From positions 1 through 64,000 of the forward strand of contig QKJQ01000025.1 of assembly GCA_003249225.1 (NCBI GenBank): a stretch of 64,000 nucleotides of DNA, read 5' to 3'. Of this stretch, positions 1 through 7,761 are shown one piece after another (positions within the stretch are counted from its first letter, which is position 1; every line of letters begins with the position of its first letter). The notes beneath the pieces are model-generated. The model was not told the origin of the DNA. It made no database searches and saw nothing but the letters and a program-made list of their open reading frames with translations. Origin of the DNA: Clostridia bacterium. Lineage in GTDB: Bacteria > Bacillota > Clostridia > Lachnospirales > Lachnospiraceae. Position numbers and translations under genes: made by a program.

Positions 1-560
1 AGCTTATAAAAACTTAATTGTGGATAACACAGGGATTTTCTACCCTTTTTTCAGAAAAAAATCACCAGTTATTAACAAAGAGAGTTGTAAAAGTAATTGG
101 GTGGGTAGAATGTTTTTTTCTACATCACCATGAATAATTCAGGTGTAAGTAGAAATAAATAAGCTTATGTTGAATGTTTCTAAATTATAACACAGTCTTT
201 CTTTCTGCAAAAGGTCATATTTCATTAAAACAGACAAAGGAATCATAGAAAAATGTTACATTTTTCGTCATAATTCTATTTCTTGCAATGGATAAGATTA
301 AGATTCATGTTGACTGTAAATGCTGAAAAAAAGGGTTTATAACTATAAAAAATGGATTCTTTCATGAAGTGCAAATTTATGACAGGCCGATTTCGTGCAT
401 ATGGCAAAAGTGCTACACGGAAGAAGATTTGTGTTACATATTTGCAAAAATATGCCCTTTTCATCGTCGTAAGGATTCAGTATGATGTAGAAGTCTTGGA
501 AACGAACAGCAAATGTTTCTGACAAGGATAGTATATTGGAAGAGAAGGAAGGAGATTTTT
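1..560. other. AT-rich intergenic region upstream of the sugar-binding lipoprotein
   Basis: No convincing gene was found here; the short open frames on both strands lack ribosome sites and family resemblance. The stretch is rich in A/T and presumably holds the promoter of the downstream transporter, but I could not find a -35/-10 pair with good spacing. A single DnaA-box-like nonamer, TTATCCACA read on the minus strand, lies at 19-27. With no cluster of such boxes it is probably chance. Confidence 0.5.
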
Positions 561-2024
561 ATGAAAAAAAGAATTCTGAGTATGGTATTGGCAGCCGTAA
601 TAACTGTTATGTTTACAGCATGCGGATCAGCAAATACCGGAACAACAAATGCAGGATCCGCCGATACTGGTTCGACAGATACTTCTGTGACGACACCGAC
701 TTCCGGCGCATCTGTGGCGGATGACAGCACAGCAGCAGGAGAACCTGTTACCGTTGAAGTATGGTCAAACAACAGACACGATGAGACTTACATGACAGAG
801 ATGGTGGATGCATTCAATGCAAGCCATAGTGATGTACAGATCAATTATACCATTATGACTGATGACTGGCAGAACTCCATTCAGTTAGCTTATCAGGCTG
901 GTACCGCACCGGATGTCATCACGATTTCTGCATCAGACGGAATGAAATTAAGTGATTATGTGAGCTCTGGAATGTTCGTAAGTCTGTCTGATTATATCGC
1001 AGCCGACAGTACGTTTCAGGATGTAACAGAAGTTTATGATCACATGTACGAAGGTCTTAACAGCATTAACGATGATATCTACTGGGCAGCGAACGGCGTT
1101 CGTTCCGGTACCAGAATTGAATATAATACAGAACTTGTAGCGGCTGCAGGATACACAGAAGTGCCGGATACACTGGAAGGTGTAGTTCAGCTGGCAGCAG
1201 ATGTGACTGCAATTGGAAATGGAAGCACCTATGGTGTTGGCTTTACTTCATCCGGACCTTTTGGCAGATGGCTTGAAGGTGTAGGCGAGATGAGCGGTTA
1301 TACACACAACGGTTATGACTATACAACAGGTACTTATGATTTCAGCAGCTGGGCACCGCTTCTTGAGACAGCAGCAAAATTCTATGAGAATGAATCCGTA
1401 TTACCGGGCTCAGAAACACAGGGCGTAGATAACAGCCGTGCACTGTTCGCACAGGGAAGCTTCGCAATCTGGGGAAATGCTTCACAGGAAGCCGGCGTAT
1501 TCACCGAACAGTTCCCAACGACATTTGAATGGGGCGTATCCGAACTTCCGACTATGGATGGCGTGGTAAATGGCGCACTCAGCATTACTCCGAACTTTGG
1601 ATTTGCAATGTTAAGCTCTGCAGCAAACAAAGACGCAGCATGGCAGATCATTGAATACTTCTCAAGTGAAGATTTCTTAAAAGGATACTTTGAAGGTGGT
1701 TACAGCGCACCTCTTAGCAGTTATATGGCTGGAAAGATCGACAGCACAAAAGTAGGCAGACTTGCAGACTTTGCAATTCAGGATTACGAAGACGTATATC
1801 CATCCACACCATCCATTACAGTAGAAGGTGATGCTTACCCGACGGTATTCTGGAATGTTATCTTAGGTAATATTTCAGCAGAAGATGCTATCGCAGATCT
1901 GAATACCAGATACAACGATGCACTTGCCAGAGGTCTGCAAAATGGAAGCTGTACACGACTTGTGATTGAAAATTATGATCCGTTACACCCGTCAAGTGGA
2001 ACATGCACGTATCTTTCAGAGTAA
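561..2024 (+). CDS. Sugar ABC transporter substrate-binding lipoprotein (CUT1 type)
   Basis: This is the extracytoplasmic binding protein of a carbohydrate ABC importer, predicted to be tethered to the outer face of the membrane. The 487-residue protein starts with a Lys-rich signal peptide and a lipobox (FTAC, Cys at about residue 21). A Thr/Ser/Asp-rich linker of about 40 residues follows, then a family-1 solute-binding fold. ATG 561 was chosen because AAGGAGG lies just upstream; an in-frame ATG at 513 has no ribosome site and would bury the signal peptide. Two MalF/MalG-type permeases follow after a terminator hairpin. The neighbouring KdgF, UxuA and UxuB homologues suggest a uronate-containing oligosaccharide as ligand; this is inference. 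No ATPase is encoded nearby, so a shared MsmK/UgpC-type ATPase elsewhere would be needed. Confidence 0.9.
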   Translation: MKKRILSMVLAAVITVMFTACGSANTGTTNAGSADTGSTDTSVTTPTSGASVADDSTAAGEPVTVEVWSNNRHDETYMTEMVDAFNASHSDVQINYTIMTDDWQNSIQLAYQAGTAPDVITISASDGMKLSDYVSSGMFVSLSDYIAADSTFQDVTEVYDHMYEGLNSINDDIYWAANGVRSGTRIEYNTELVAAAGYTEVPDTLEGVVQLAADVTAIGNGSTYGVGFTSSGPFGRWLEGVGEMSGYTHNGYDYTTGTYDFSSWAPLLETAAKFYENESVLPGSETQGVDNSRALFAQGSFAIWGNASQEAGVFTEQFPTTFEWGVSELPTMDGVVNGALSITPNFGFAMLSSAANKDAAWQIIEYFSSEDFLKGYFEGGYSAPLSSYMAGKIDSTKVGRLADFAIQDYEDVYPSTPSITVEGDAYPTVFWNVILGNISAEDAIADLNTRYNDALARGLQNGSCTRLVIENYDPLHPSSGTCTYLSE

Positions 2025-2051
2025 TCATGTGCATTAATAAATGCAGTAGGA

Positions 2052-2082
2052 GAAAGAGGCTGTCTGACAGCCTCTTTCTTTC
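2052..2082 (+). terminator. Intrinsic terminator or attenuator after the binding-protein gene
   Basis: A perfect 12-bp stem (GAAAGAGGCTGT at 2052-2063 pairing with 2067-2078) with a 3-nt loop is followed by a short T-rich tail. It lies between the binding-protein gene and the permease genes. Its likely role is partial termination, so that the binding protein is made in excess over the membrane subunits. Confidence 0.75.
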
Positions 2083-2110
2083 GTAAAACAGGTAAACAGT
2101 GGCAGGATAT

Positions 2111-2220
2111 CATGCAGCAAGGCTGCATATACATGGGATGAACGTGGCAGGCCTGACCACGCGGGTCACCGCACGTTCAGATCCGGAATGCGCAAGAATG
2201 GCGCAGGAAAGGAGAAAAGA
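2111..2220 (+). repeat. Composite leader element, copy 1 (hairpins ahead of the permease ribosome site)
   Basis: Three structures lie in a row. The first is ATGCAGC-AAG-GCTGCAT (from 2112). The second is a hairpin with arms TGAACGTG (2139-2146) and CACGTTCA (2172-2179), whose loop contains GCGGGTCACCGC. The third is a TGCGCA (2189-2194) / GCGCA (2201-2205) pair directly before the AGGAAAGGAG ribosome site. The 11-mer CATGCAGCAAG (2111-2121) recurs at 13596, and the GTCACCGC loop recurs at about 34361, so this belongs to a dispersed family in the window. Confidence 0.6.
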
Positions 2221-3171
2221 ATGAAAGCAGCGAATCAACTGCCTTCGGATGTACATAAGCGAACCTTCTTGCAGAAGATGAAAAAGGCGAACAACAGAGG
2301 TGATTTTGCCACCGTTTTTATGCTGGCCCCTTCAATCATCCTGCTTCTGGTCGTATCAGTTTATCCGTTCATCTGGGTATTCCGTTATATCTGTTATGAT
2401 TATAATGGAATCACCTCATACTTTACCGGAACACATAACATTGTCAGGGCATTTCAGGATGTGACGTTCTGGAAAAGCGTTCTTCATACCTTTGAATATG
2501 CCGGATTAAAGATCGTATTTATTATACCGATAGCCCTATTGATGGCAGTATTCATGAAACAAAAGATCAAAGGCTCAGAACTGTTTAGAGGTATCTACTT
2601 TATGCCGACGATCATATCAGCGGCGATCTCCAGTATGGTATTTGCTTTTATTTTCGCATCCTATAACGGAATTTTAAATGCAGTGCTTCGCTCTGTCGGT
2701 TTTCTTGACAAGAATGTGAACTGGCTTGGCGACACGAAGACTGCCATGTGGGTGGTTCTTGTCGTTGCGGTATGGGGCGGGTTTGGTAATTACATGATCT
2801 ACTTTATGTCGGGTCTTTCAAGCATAGCGGATGATGTATATGAATCCGCGAAGATCGATGGTGCCAATGGAATACAGACATTCTTCAAGATAACCCTTCC
2901 TCTCCTCAGTCCTATGCTGAAGGTTATTCTTATGCTGGCTATTACCGGTGCATTCAAAGATTATGAAGCCATTATGGTGCTCACGCAAGGCGGTCCGAAC
3001 AATCGGACACAGGTCATGTTCCTTTACATTTACCAGCTGATCTTTGGTTCACAGACAAGCTCCCCGCAGATTGGTTATGCGACTGTACTCAGTCTGATTG
3101 CTTCCCTGATCGTAGGTCTGGTAACTGCAATTTACCTGTTTATTTCACGTAAACTGGATGATGTTATATAG
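2221..3171 (+). CDS. Sugar ABC transporter permease, MalF/UgpA type
   Basis: First membrane subunit of the CUT1 importer that works with the lipoprotein at 561. The 316-residue product has six predicted membrane spans. It carries the inner-membrane-component EAA loop near residues 213-240 (key residues ESAKIDGAN...TLPLLSP), which docks the ATPase. ATG 2221 is preceded by AGGAAAGGAG at a good distance; the frame is open back to 2188 but that start lacks a ribosome site. It is followed after 12 bp by the second permease. Substrate is inferred from neighbours only. Confidence 0.92.
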   Translation: MKAANQLPSDVHKRTFLQKMKKANNRGDFATVFMLAPSIILLLVVSVYPFIWVFRYICYDYNGITSYFTGTHNIVRAFQDVTFWKSVLHTFEYAGLKIVFIIPIALLMAVFMKQKIKGSELFRGIYFMPTIISAAISSMVFAFIFASYNGILNAVLRSVGFLDKNVNWLGDTKTAMWVVLVVAVWGGFGNYMIYFMSGLSSIADDVYESAKIDGANGIQTFFKITLPLLSPMLKVILMLAITGAFKDYEAIMVLTQGGPNNRTQVMFLYIYQLIFGSQTSSPQIGYATVLSLIASLIVGLVTAIYLFISRKLDDVI

Positions 3172-3183
3172 AAAGGAGCCATA

Positions 3184-4056
3184 ATGAAGAAATCAAAAAA
3201 TGCAGCAGTCTTATCAAATGGAAGCAGAATTGCCAGAGCAGTCATTTTTATTATTATGGTGGTAATTTCATTACTAACAATTTATCCGGTAATCTATGTT
3301 GTTCTTGGCGCTTTTAAAGAAAATGGAGAACTGTTGGTCGGTGGAACCAGCATTTTCCCGAAAAAATGGATTGTTTCTAATTTTATTCAGGCCTGGCAGG
3401 AAGCAAATTTTGCGGTTTACACCATGAACAGTATTTATCTGGCTTTTGGTGTCATGACCTTATCCCTGATCATCAGCAGCATGGCAGGGTATGTATTCGC
3501 AAGGAAGAAATTTCCGGGAAAAGAGCTGATCTATGGCGTATTTGTAGCCTTTATGTTCATCAATGTCGGCTCTGTAACGTTACGTCCATTGTTTGAACTT
3601 GCTATAAAATTACATATGAACACATCGCTTTTTAGTGTTATACTGATATCAGCTGGCGGCGGCCAGGCGACCTATATCTTTCTTGTAAGAGCTTATATGA
3701 AGACCGTCCCGAGAGAACTGGACGAGGCGGCAAGGATTGACGGGTGCACCTTTTTTCAGACCTTTTACCGGGTCATTCTGCCGCTCTTAAAGCCGATCCT
3801 TGCGACCATTGCGCTTTTGTCGTTCCGCGGCGGGTGGAATGAATACATACTTCCGTTGGTCTTTACCATGACAAATCAGGCAAAACGACCATTGACCGTA
3901 GGAGTAACCATGCTGAAAAACTCCGGAGATGGTGCCGCAGCCTGGAATATCATGTTTGCCGGTGCAACGATTTCAATCATCCCAATTCTGCTGATCTATT
4001 TATTCACCAGCAGGCAATTCATTCAGGGACTTACCGCCGGTGCGGTTAAGGGATGA
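3184..4056 (+). CDS. Sugar ABC transporter permease, MalG/UgpE type
   Basis: Second membrane subunit of the CUT1 importer. It is 290 residues with six predicted spans and an EAA loop at about 176-203 (PRELDEAARIDG then VILPLLKP), as expected for MalG-type subunits. GAAAGGAG stands seven bases before the ATG. It sits 12 bp after the MalF-type gene and 35 bp before the 804-residue orphan gene, so the three are probably co-transcribed. No ATPase gene follows; the ATPase is presumably shared and encoded elsewhere. Confidence 0.92.
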   Translation: MKKSKNAAVLSNGSRIARAVIFIIMVVISLLTIYPVIYVVLGAFKENGELLVGGTSIFPKKWIVSNFIQAWQEANFAVYTMNSIYLAFGVMTLSLIISSMAGYVFARKKFPGKELIYGVFVAFMFINVGSVTLRPLFELAIKLHMNTSLFSVILISAGGGQATYIFLVRAYMKTVPRELDEAARIDGCTFFQTFYRVILPLLKPILATIALLSFRGGWNEYILPLVFTMTNQAKRPLTVGVTMLKNSGDGAAAWNIMFAGATISIIPILLIYLFTSRQFIQGLTAGAVKG

Positions 4057-4091
4057 TTTTTTGACAGATTACAAAGGAAAGTAGGTAGAGT

Positions 4092-6506
4092 ATGTTTTCG
4101 TTAAGCAAAGATGGATATATAACGCAATACCTTTATTCGGGAAGAAAAGAATCGGTTGTTGATGATAACAACCGGGACACCAATCAGCTGCGCTATGAGA
4201 AATATCTGCGCGGTGTTATAGCAAAACATGAGGAGAACTGCCTGCAGCAGGACGTCCATCTGGGAGAGATCAGTGCTCTTGGCATGGAGTGGAATTATTT
4301 TTATTCGCATGAGAATGTATTCCTCGAAAAGTCAGCCTTTTATCTGGACTTAAGAAAAGTGGAGCTGTTAGCGTATACCGAGATCCTGGTCGAAGAAGAT
4401 CTTGAAACAGAAATAGAAGTGTTCAGCTGTGGTGCTCTCAACATCTGGCTGAATCAAAGACTGGCAGGAAAGATCGAAAAGCCTGTTTATAAACCCATTC
4501 AGAATAAAAAGCTTTGTCTTTCTCTAAAGAAAGGAAAAAATCCGCTTTTTGTATACCTTGAGACACTGGGAGTTCGGGATACCAGAATTTCAGTTGCCAT
4601 AAGATTTCCAAAAGACCAGGAAAAAATAAAGATAACATTGCCGGATGAAGAACGAATGAAAGCCTACTGGGAAGCGGCAAAGCTGCTTGACCATGCGCAG
4701 TTAGAAGAGGGCAGAATTACATTTAGCCATGCACTGCCAGCCGGGAGTACCATTCGTTATAACAAGGAAACCGTTGATTTCAGGACCAAAGATAAAAAGT
4801 TCAGCGTTGAAGATATATCCGGTCAAAAAGTAGTTTTTCTGAAGCCCTTTGCTTCCTGCAGGATTGAAATCTTAGTTAACGGGCAAAAGCTTGGCAGAAA
4901 TTTTGAGCAGATTATCCTAAGGAAGGCGAGCTTCCTCAACGATACGAAAGAACACCTCAATACATACAAAAAGATCGCTGCGGTCACGTCCATAACAAGG
5001 GGAGCGAACGATGGCTTTGCCATGTATCCGATGTTAGCACGCTATTATCTGGGACTTCAGACAGAGAACGACATGGAAGAACTTCATGTGACATTAAAGC
5101 AGATCGAGCGAAGAATGGACTGTGCAGATTTTATGACCTGCGCGCTCGTTCGTTTCCTGAAGAATTATTCCATTGATGCAAGCTTAGAGAAAGAAATGAA
5201 GGAAACTATGCTTTCTTTCCGGTATTGGATGGATGAGGAAGGTCAGGATGCCATGTGTTTCTGGAGTGAGAACCACTCCCTGATGTTCTATCAGACAGCG
5301 TACTTTTTTGGAGAAATGTATCCGAAGGGAACCTTTACACGTTCTGGAAAAACAGGAGAAGAGATGCATCGGCTGTCTGGGGAACTTATCAGGGACTGGC
5401 TGATCGATGTACTGGAATTTGGGTTCGATGAATTTAACAGCGGTGTATATTCTGCCATAACGTTTGCTGCCCTTTTGAATGTTGTGGATTATGCGGAAAA
5501 AGAACTTTCGGATATGGCAAAAGAAGTATGTGACATTCTGATTCGTACAATGGCCGTGCATTGTTTTAAGAAAGTCGTAATATCACCACAGGGACGCATC
5601 TACCGGGATGTATTGTATCCTCAGCTGCAATCCCTGCAGTCGTTGGTGCATTACATTGATCCGACCGCGCCATATGTGTTCAGCGAATGGCTGATCTGTC
5701 TGGCGACCAGCAGCTACAGGATGCCAGAGGATGTAAAAGAGCTCATGGAACAAATGGGAAGCGTCCGGTATACAACCAGCAATGCGGCAATTCGCCTGTA
5801 CAAGCAACCGGACTATATGCTTACCTCCGTTGAATCACCGCGGGAAGACAGACAGGACCGTACCTGGCAGCGGGAAGAGGACAGGGAGAAGGAGAACACA
5901 CATCCCTATACGAAATCACTGAATGAGTGTTTTCACGGTACCATGCTTTTCGAACCGGGAACACTGGGATACCAGCAGCATTTATGGTATGCGGCACTGG
6001 ATGAAGAGACGGTCGTGTTTGTAAATCATCCTGGCGGCAGCAGTGAGGAAATGCCGGAGATCCGACCGGGTTACTGGTATGGAAATGGCAGCACCCCAGC
6101 GTTGAAACAGGAAAAGAATATTCTTGGTGCTATTTATGAGATTCCCAAGGAACACCCGATTTCTTTCACGCATTTATACTTCCCAAAGCCCTTATTCGAT
6201 GAAGTCAGTGAAGAAGAACACTGGATCTGTGGCAGGAAAAAGGAAAGCTTTGTTGCTGTATGGTGCAGCAATACATTATGTGATTTTGATGAGGTATTGT
6301 ATGACTGCGAGAAAAGAGCGTATGGCAGCCGTATGGCATATGTCTGTATCTGCAAAAGCAAAGAAGAATATGGATCTTTTGAAGAGTTCATATTTGATGT
6401 TCAGAGCAGGAAAATTACTTTTTCCAAAGAAAGTGCTGTATTAAAACTACAAGAATTTGAACTTACATTCTCCGCACATGAGAATAAGACGCAGTATGTA
6501 GAGTAA
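4092..6506 (+). CDS. Uncharacterised 804-residue protein in a uronate cluster (possible glycan-active enzyme)
   Basis: I do not recognise a named family. There is no signal peptide, so the protein should be cytoplasmic. The first ~270 residues are beta-rich. The middle (about 290-570) is helical and carries the motif FWSENHSLMF, with W391-S-E-N-H395 positioned like a conserved active-site patch. The C-terminal ~150 residues look beta-rich again. A beta / helical / beta order with a helical toroid-like core is common in polysaccharide lyases and in glycoside hydrolases acting on uronates. The gene lies between a sugar importer and a KdgF-like cupin that consumes unsaturated uronates. An intracellular oligosaccharide lyase or unsaturated-uronyl hydrolase-like role is therefore plausible but unproven. 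The start ATG at 4092 has an upstream AAAGGAAAG-like site. Confidence 0.6.
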   Translation: MFSLSKDGYITQYLYSGRKESVVDDNNRDTNQLRYEKYLRGVIAKHEENCLQQDVHLGEISALGMEWNYFYSHENVFLEKSAFYLDLRKVELLAYTEILVEEDLETEIEVFSCGALNIWLNQRLAGKIEKPVYKPIQNKKLCLSLKKGKNPLFVYLETLGVRDTRISVAIRFPKDQEKIKITLPDEERMKAYWEAAKLLDHAQLEEGRITFSHALPAGSTIRYNKETVDFRTKDKKFSVEDISGQKVVFLKPFASCRIEILVNGQKLGRNFEQIILRKASFLNDTKEHLNTYKKIAAVTSITRGANDGFAMYPMLARYYLGLQTENDMEELHVTLKQIERRMDCADFMTCALVRFLKNYSIDASLEKEMKETMLSFRYWMDEEGQDAMCFWSENHSLMFYQTAYFFGEMYPKGTFTRSGKTGEEMHRLSGELIRDWLIDVLEFGFDEFNSGVYSAITFAALLNVVDYAEKELSDMAKEVCDILIRTMAVHCFKKVVISPQGRIYRDVLYPQLQSLQSLVHYIDPTAPYVFSEWLICLATSSYRMPEDVKELMEQMGSVRYTTSNAAIRLYKQPDYMLTSVESPREDRQDRTWQREEDREKENTHPYTKSLNECFHGTMLFEPGTLGYQQHLWYAALDEETVVFVNHPGGSSEEMPEIRPGYWYGNGSTPALKQEKNILGAIYEIPKEHPISFTHLYFPKPLFDEVSEEEHWICGRKKESFVAVWCSNTLCDFDEVLYDCEKRAYGSRMAYVCICKSKEEYGSFEEFIFDVQSRKITFSKESAVLKLQEFELTFSAHENKTQYVE

Positions 6507-6526
6507 CGACAGAAAAGAGGTAGATT

Positions 6527-6850
6527 ATGTTTGTTTTTAATGAAGAAGCAAAAGCACAGCCCTGTGAACCGGGCGTCAGCCGAAAGGTACTGGCATATTC
6601 TGATGCCCTGATGATGTGTGAGATAACCTTTGAAAAAGGAGCGAAAGGAAATGCACATTCCCACAAACATCTGCAGGTGACATACATTGCAAAAGGTTCC
6701 TTTGAATTTACCATCGGAGAAGAAACAAAGGTGGTAAAACAAGGAGACAGTGTCTATATGCCTGGCGATGTTATTCATTATGTGACCTGTCTGGAGGCAG
6801 GAATACTGGTCGATGTATTCAATCCGAAGCGGGATGAATTCGTCCAATGA
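6527..6850 (+). CDS. kdgF: KdgF-like cupin, unsaturated uronate-processing enzyme
   Basis: A 107-residue single-domain cupin. KdgF proteins linearise 4,5-unsaturated uronates released by pectin or alginate lyases, the step before keto-sugar catabolism. The metal-binding pattern is visible as G38-x5-H44-x-H46-x3-Q50 and a later H84. The C-terminus has D96-x-F98-x3-R102 in the segment VFNPKRDEF, which matches the D-x-F-x3-R pattern I recall from the characterised KdgF active site. It lies 20 bp after the 804-residue gene and overlaps the next gene by ATGA, so it is in the same operon. This gene is the best evidence that the cluster handles uronic-acid oligosaccharides. Substrate chemistry (pectin, alginate or glycosaminoglycan derived) is not determined. 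Confidence 0.75.
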   Translation: MFVFNEEAKAQPCEPGVSRKVLAYSDALMMCEITFEKGAKGNAHSHKHLQVTYIAKGSFEFTIGEETKVVKQGDSVYMPGDVIHYVTCLEAGILVDVFNPKRDEFVQ

Positions 6851-7761
6851 GTGTAAGCGCAGAAGAAATGATATGGCAGGGAATGCCGCTGCTGCGTCTG
6901 ACATGCGATGAGCTGACCGCGTATGTGAATCTGCTGGATGGCTGCAATGTATGTATGCTTCACTATAAGAACAGACAGATCATACCCTTTCAGAAAGAAC
7001 GTCAGGAGACGAAAAAGACGTATGGGATTCCAATCCTATTCCCAACCCCGAACCGGACAAGAGATCATGAGTTTTTATTTCACGGGATCAGATCAGAAGC
7101 AGTAATGCATGGAATAGTGAAAAATCATGCATTTTCTTTGGAAAATCTTTTTACAGAAGGAAATAAAGCTGGGATGACCGGAGCCTTGGAGATAGGACCA
7201 GCCGGTGCTCTATATGAAATGTATCCCTATCACTGCAGGCTGACTGCTACGATTACAGTCAGCAGTCACAGTCTGAATTATCGGTTCGATGTGGAAAATC
7301 TGGATTCAAAACCCATGCCATATGGGATAGGGCTTCATCCGTTCTTTCACCTGAATATGGATAAAACAAAAGTAAAGCTGCAGGCTGATGCTGTAATGGA
7401 AAAAGATGAAGCATTCTTACCGACCGGGCATATTGTAAGAACAGCAGGCACAAAATACGATTTGAGCGATTGGAAGAAATCAACCCAATTAGAGCTTGAT
7501 GACGTATACCTGTGCAACGATAATAATCCAAAGGCTCAGATTCGTGACAATAAGTCAGGTATCTCAATAAATACAGACGAGTTTTTTAAACACATGGTTG
7601 TGTATACACCAGAAGGTGCGCCCTTTCTTTGTGTTGAGCCGCAGAGCTGCTCAACCGATGCCATCAATATGTACACCAAAGGACACGAAGCGCTTTCCGG
7701 ACTATGCGTGCTGGAAGCTGGAACGAAACACAGCAGTGAGGTCAGTTTTTCTTTAATCTGA
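6847..7761 (+). CDS. Aldose 1-epimerase family protein
   Basis: A 304-residue galactose-mutarotase-fold protein. Family members interconvert alpha and beta anomers of sugars. Recognisable parts are the N-terminal segment with PTPNRTRDH, the HG at about residue 93, the motif YGIGLHPFFHL with a conserved histidine, a DDVYL segment and a late catalytic-type glutamate in CVEPQS. The ATG overlaps the cupin stop codon (ATGA), showing translational coupling. Its 3' end overlaps the convergent chemoreceptor gene by 20 bp. It probably supplies the right anomer of the imported sugar for the uronate pathway; the exact sugar is unknown. Confidence 0.85.
   Translation: MSVSAEEMIWQGMPLLRLTCDELTAYVNLLDGCNVCMLHYKNRQIIPFQKERQETKKTYGIPILFPTPNRTRDHEFLFHGIRSEAVMHGIVKNHAFSLENLFTEGNKAGMTGALEIGPAGALYEMYPYHCRLTATITVSSHSLNYRFDVENLDSKPMPYGIGLHPFFHLNMDKTKVKLQADAVMEKDEAFLPTGHIVRTAGTKYDLSDWKKSTQLELDDVYLCNDNNPKAQIRDNKSGISINTDEFFKHMVVYTPEGAPFLCVEPQSCSTDAINMYTKGHEALSGLCVLEAGTKHSSEVSFSLI

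Noticed and set aside
19..27. TTATCCACA (DnaA box) near the left edge, hinting at an origin.
   Set aside because: Only one box is present, with no cluster, no AT-rich unwinding repeats and no dnaA, dnaN, rpmH or rnpA genes nearby.
1930..2024. Possible frameshift at the C-terminus of the sugar-binding lipoprotein, because the end reads unusually (GSCTRLVIENYDPLHPSSG).
   Set aside because: The frame is continuous, the total length is normal for the family and no alternative frame continues the protein.
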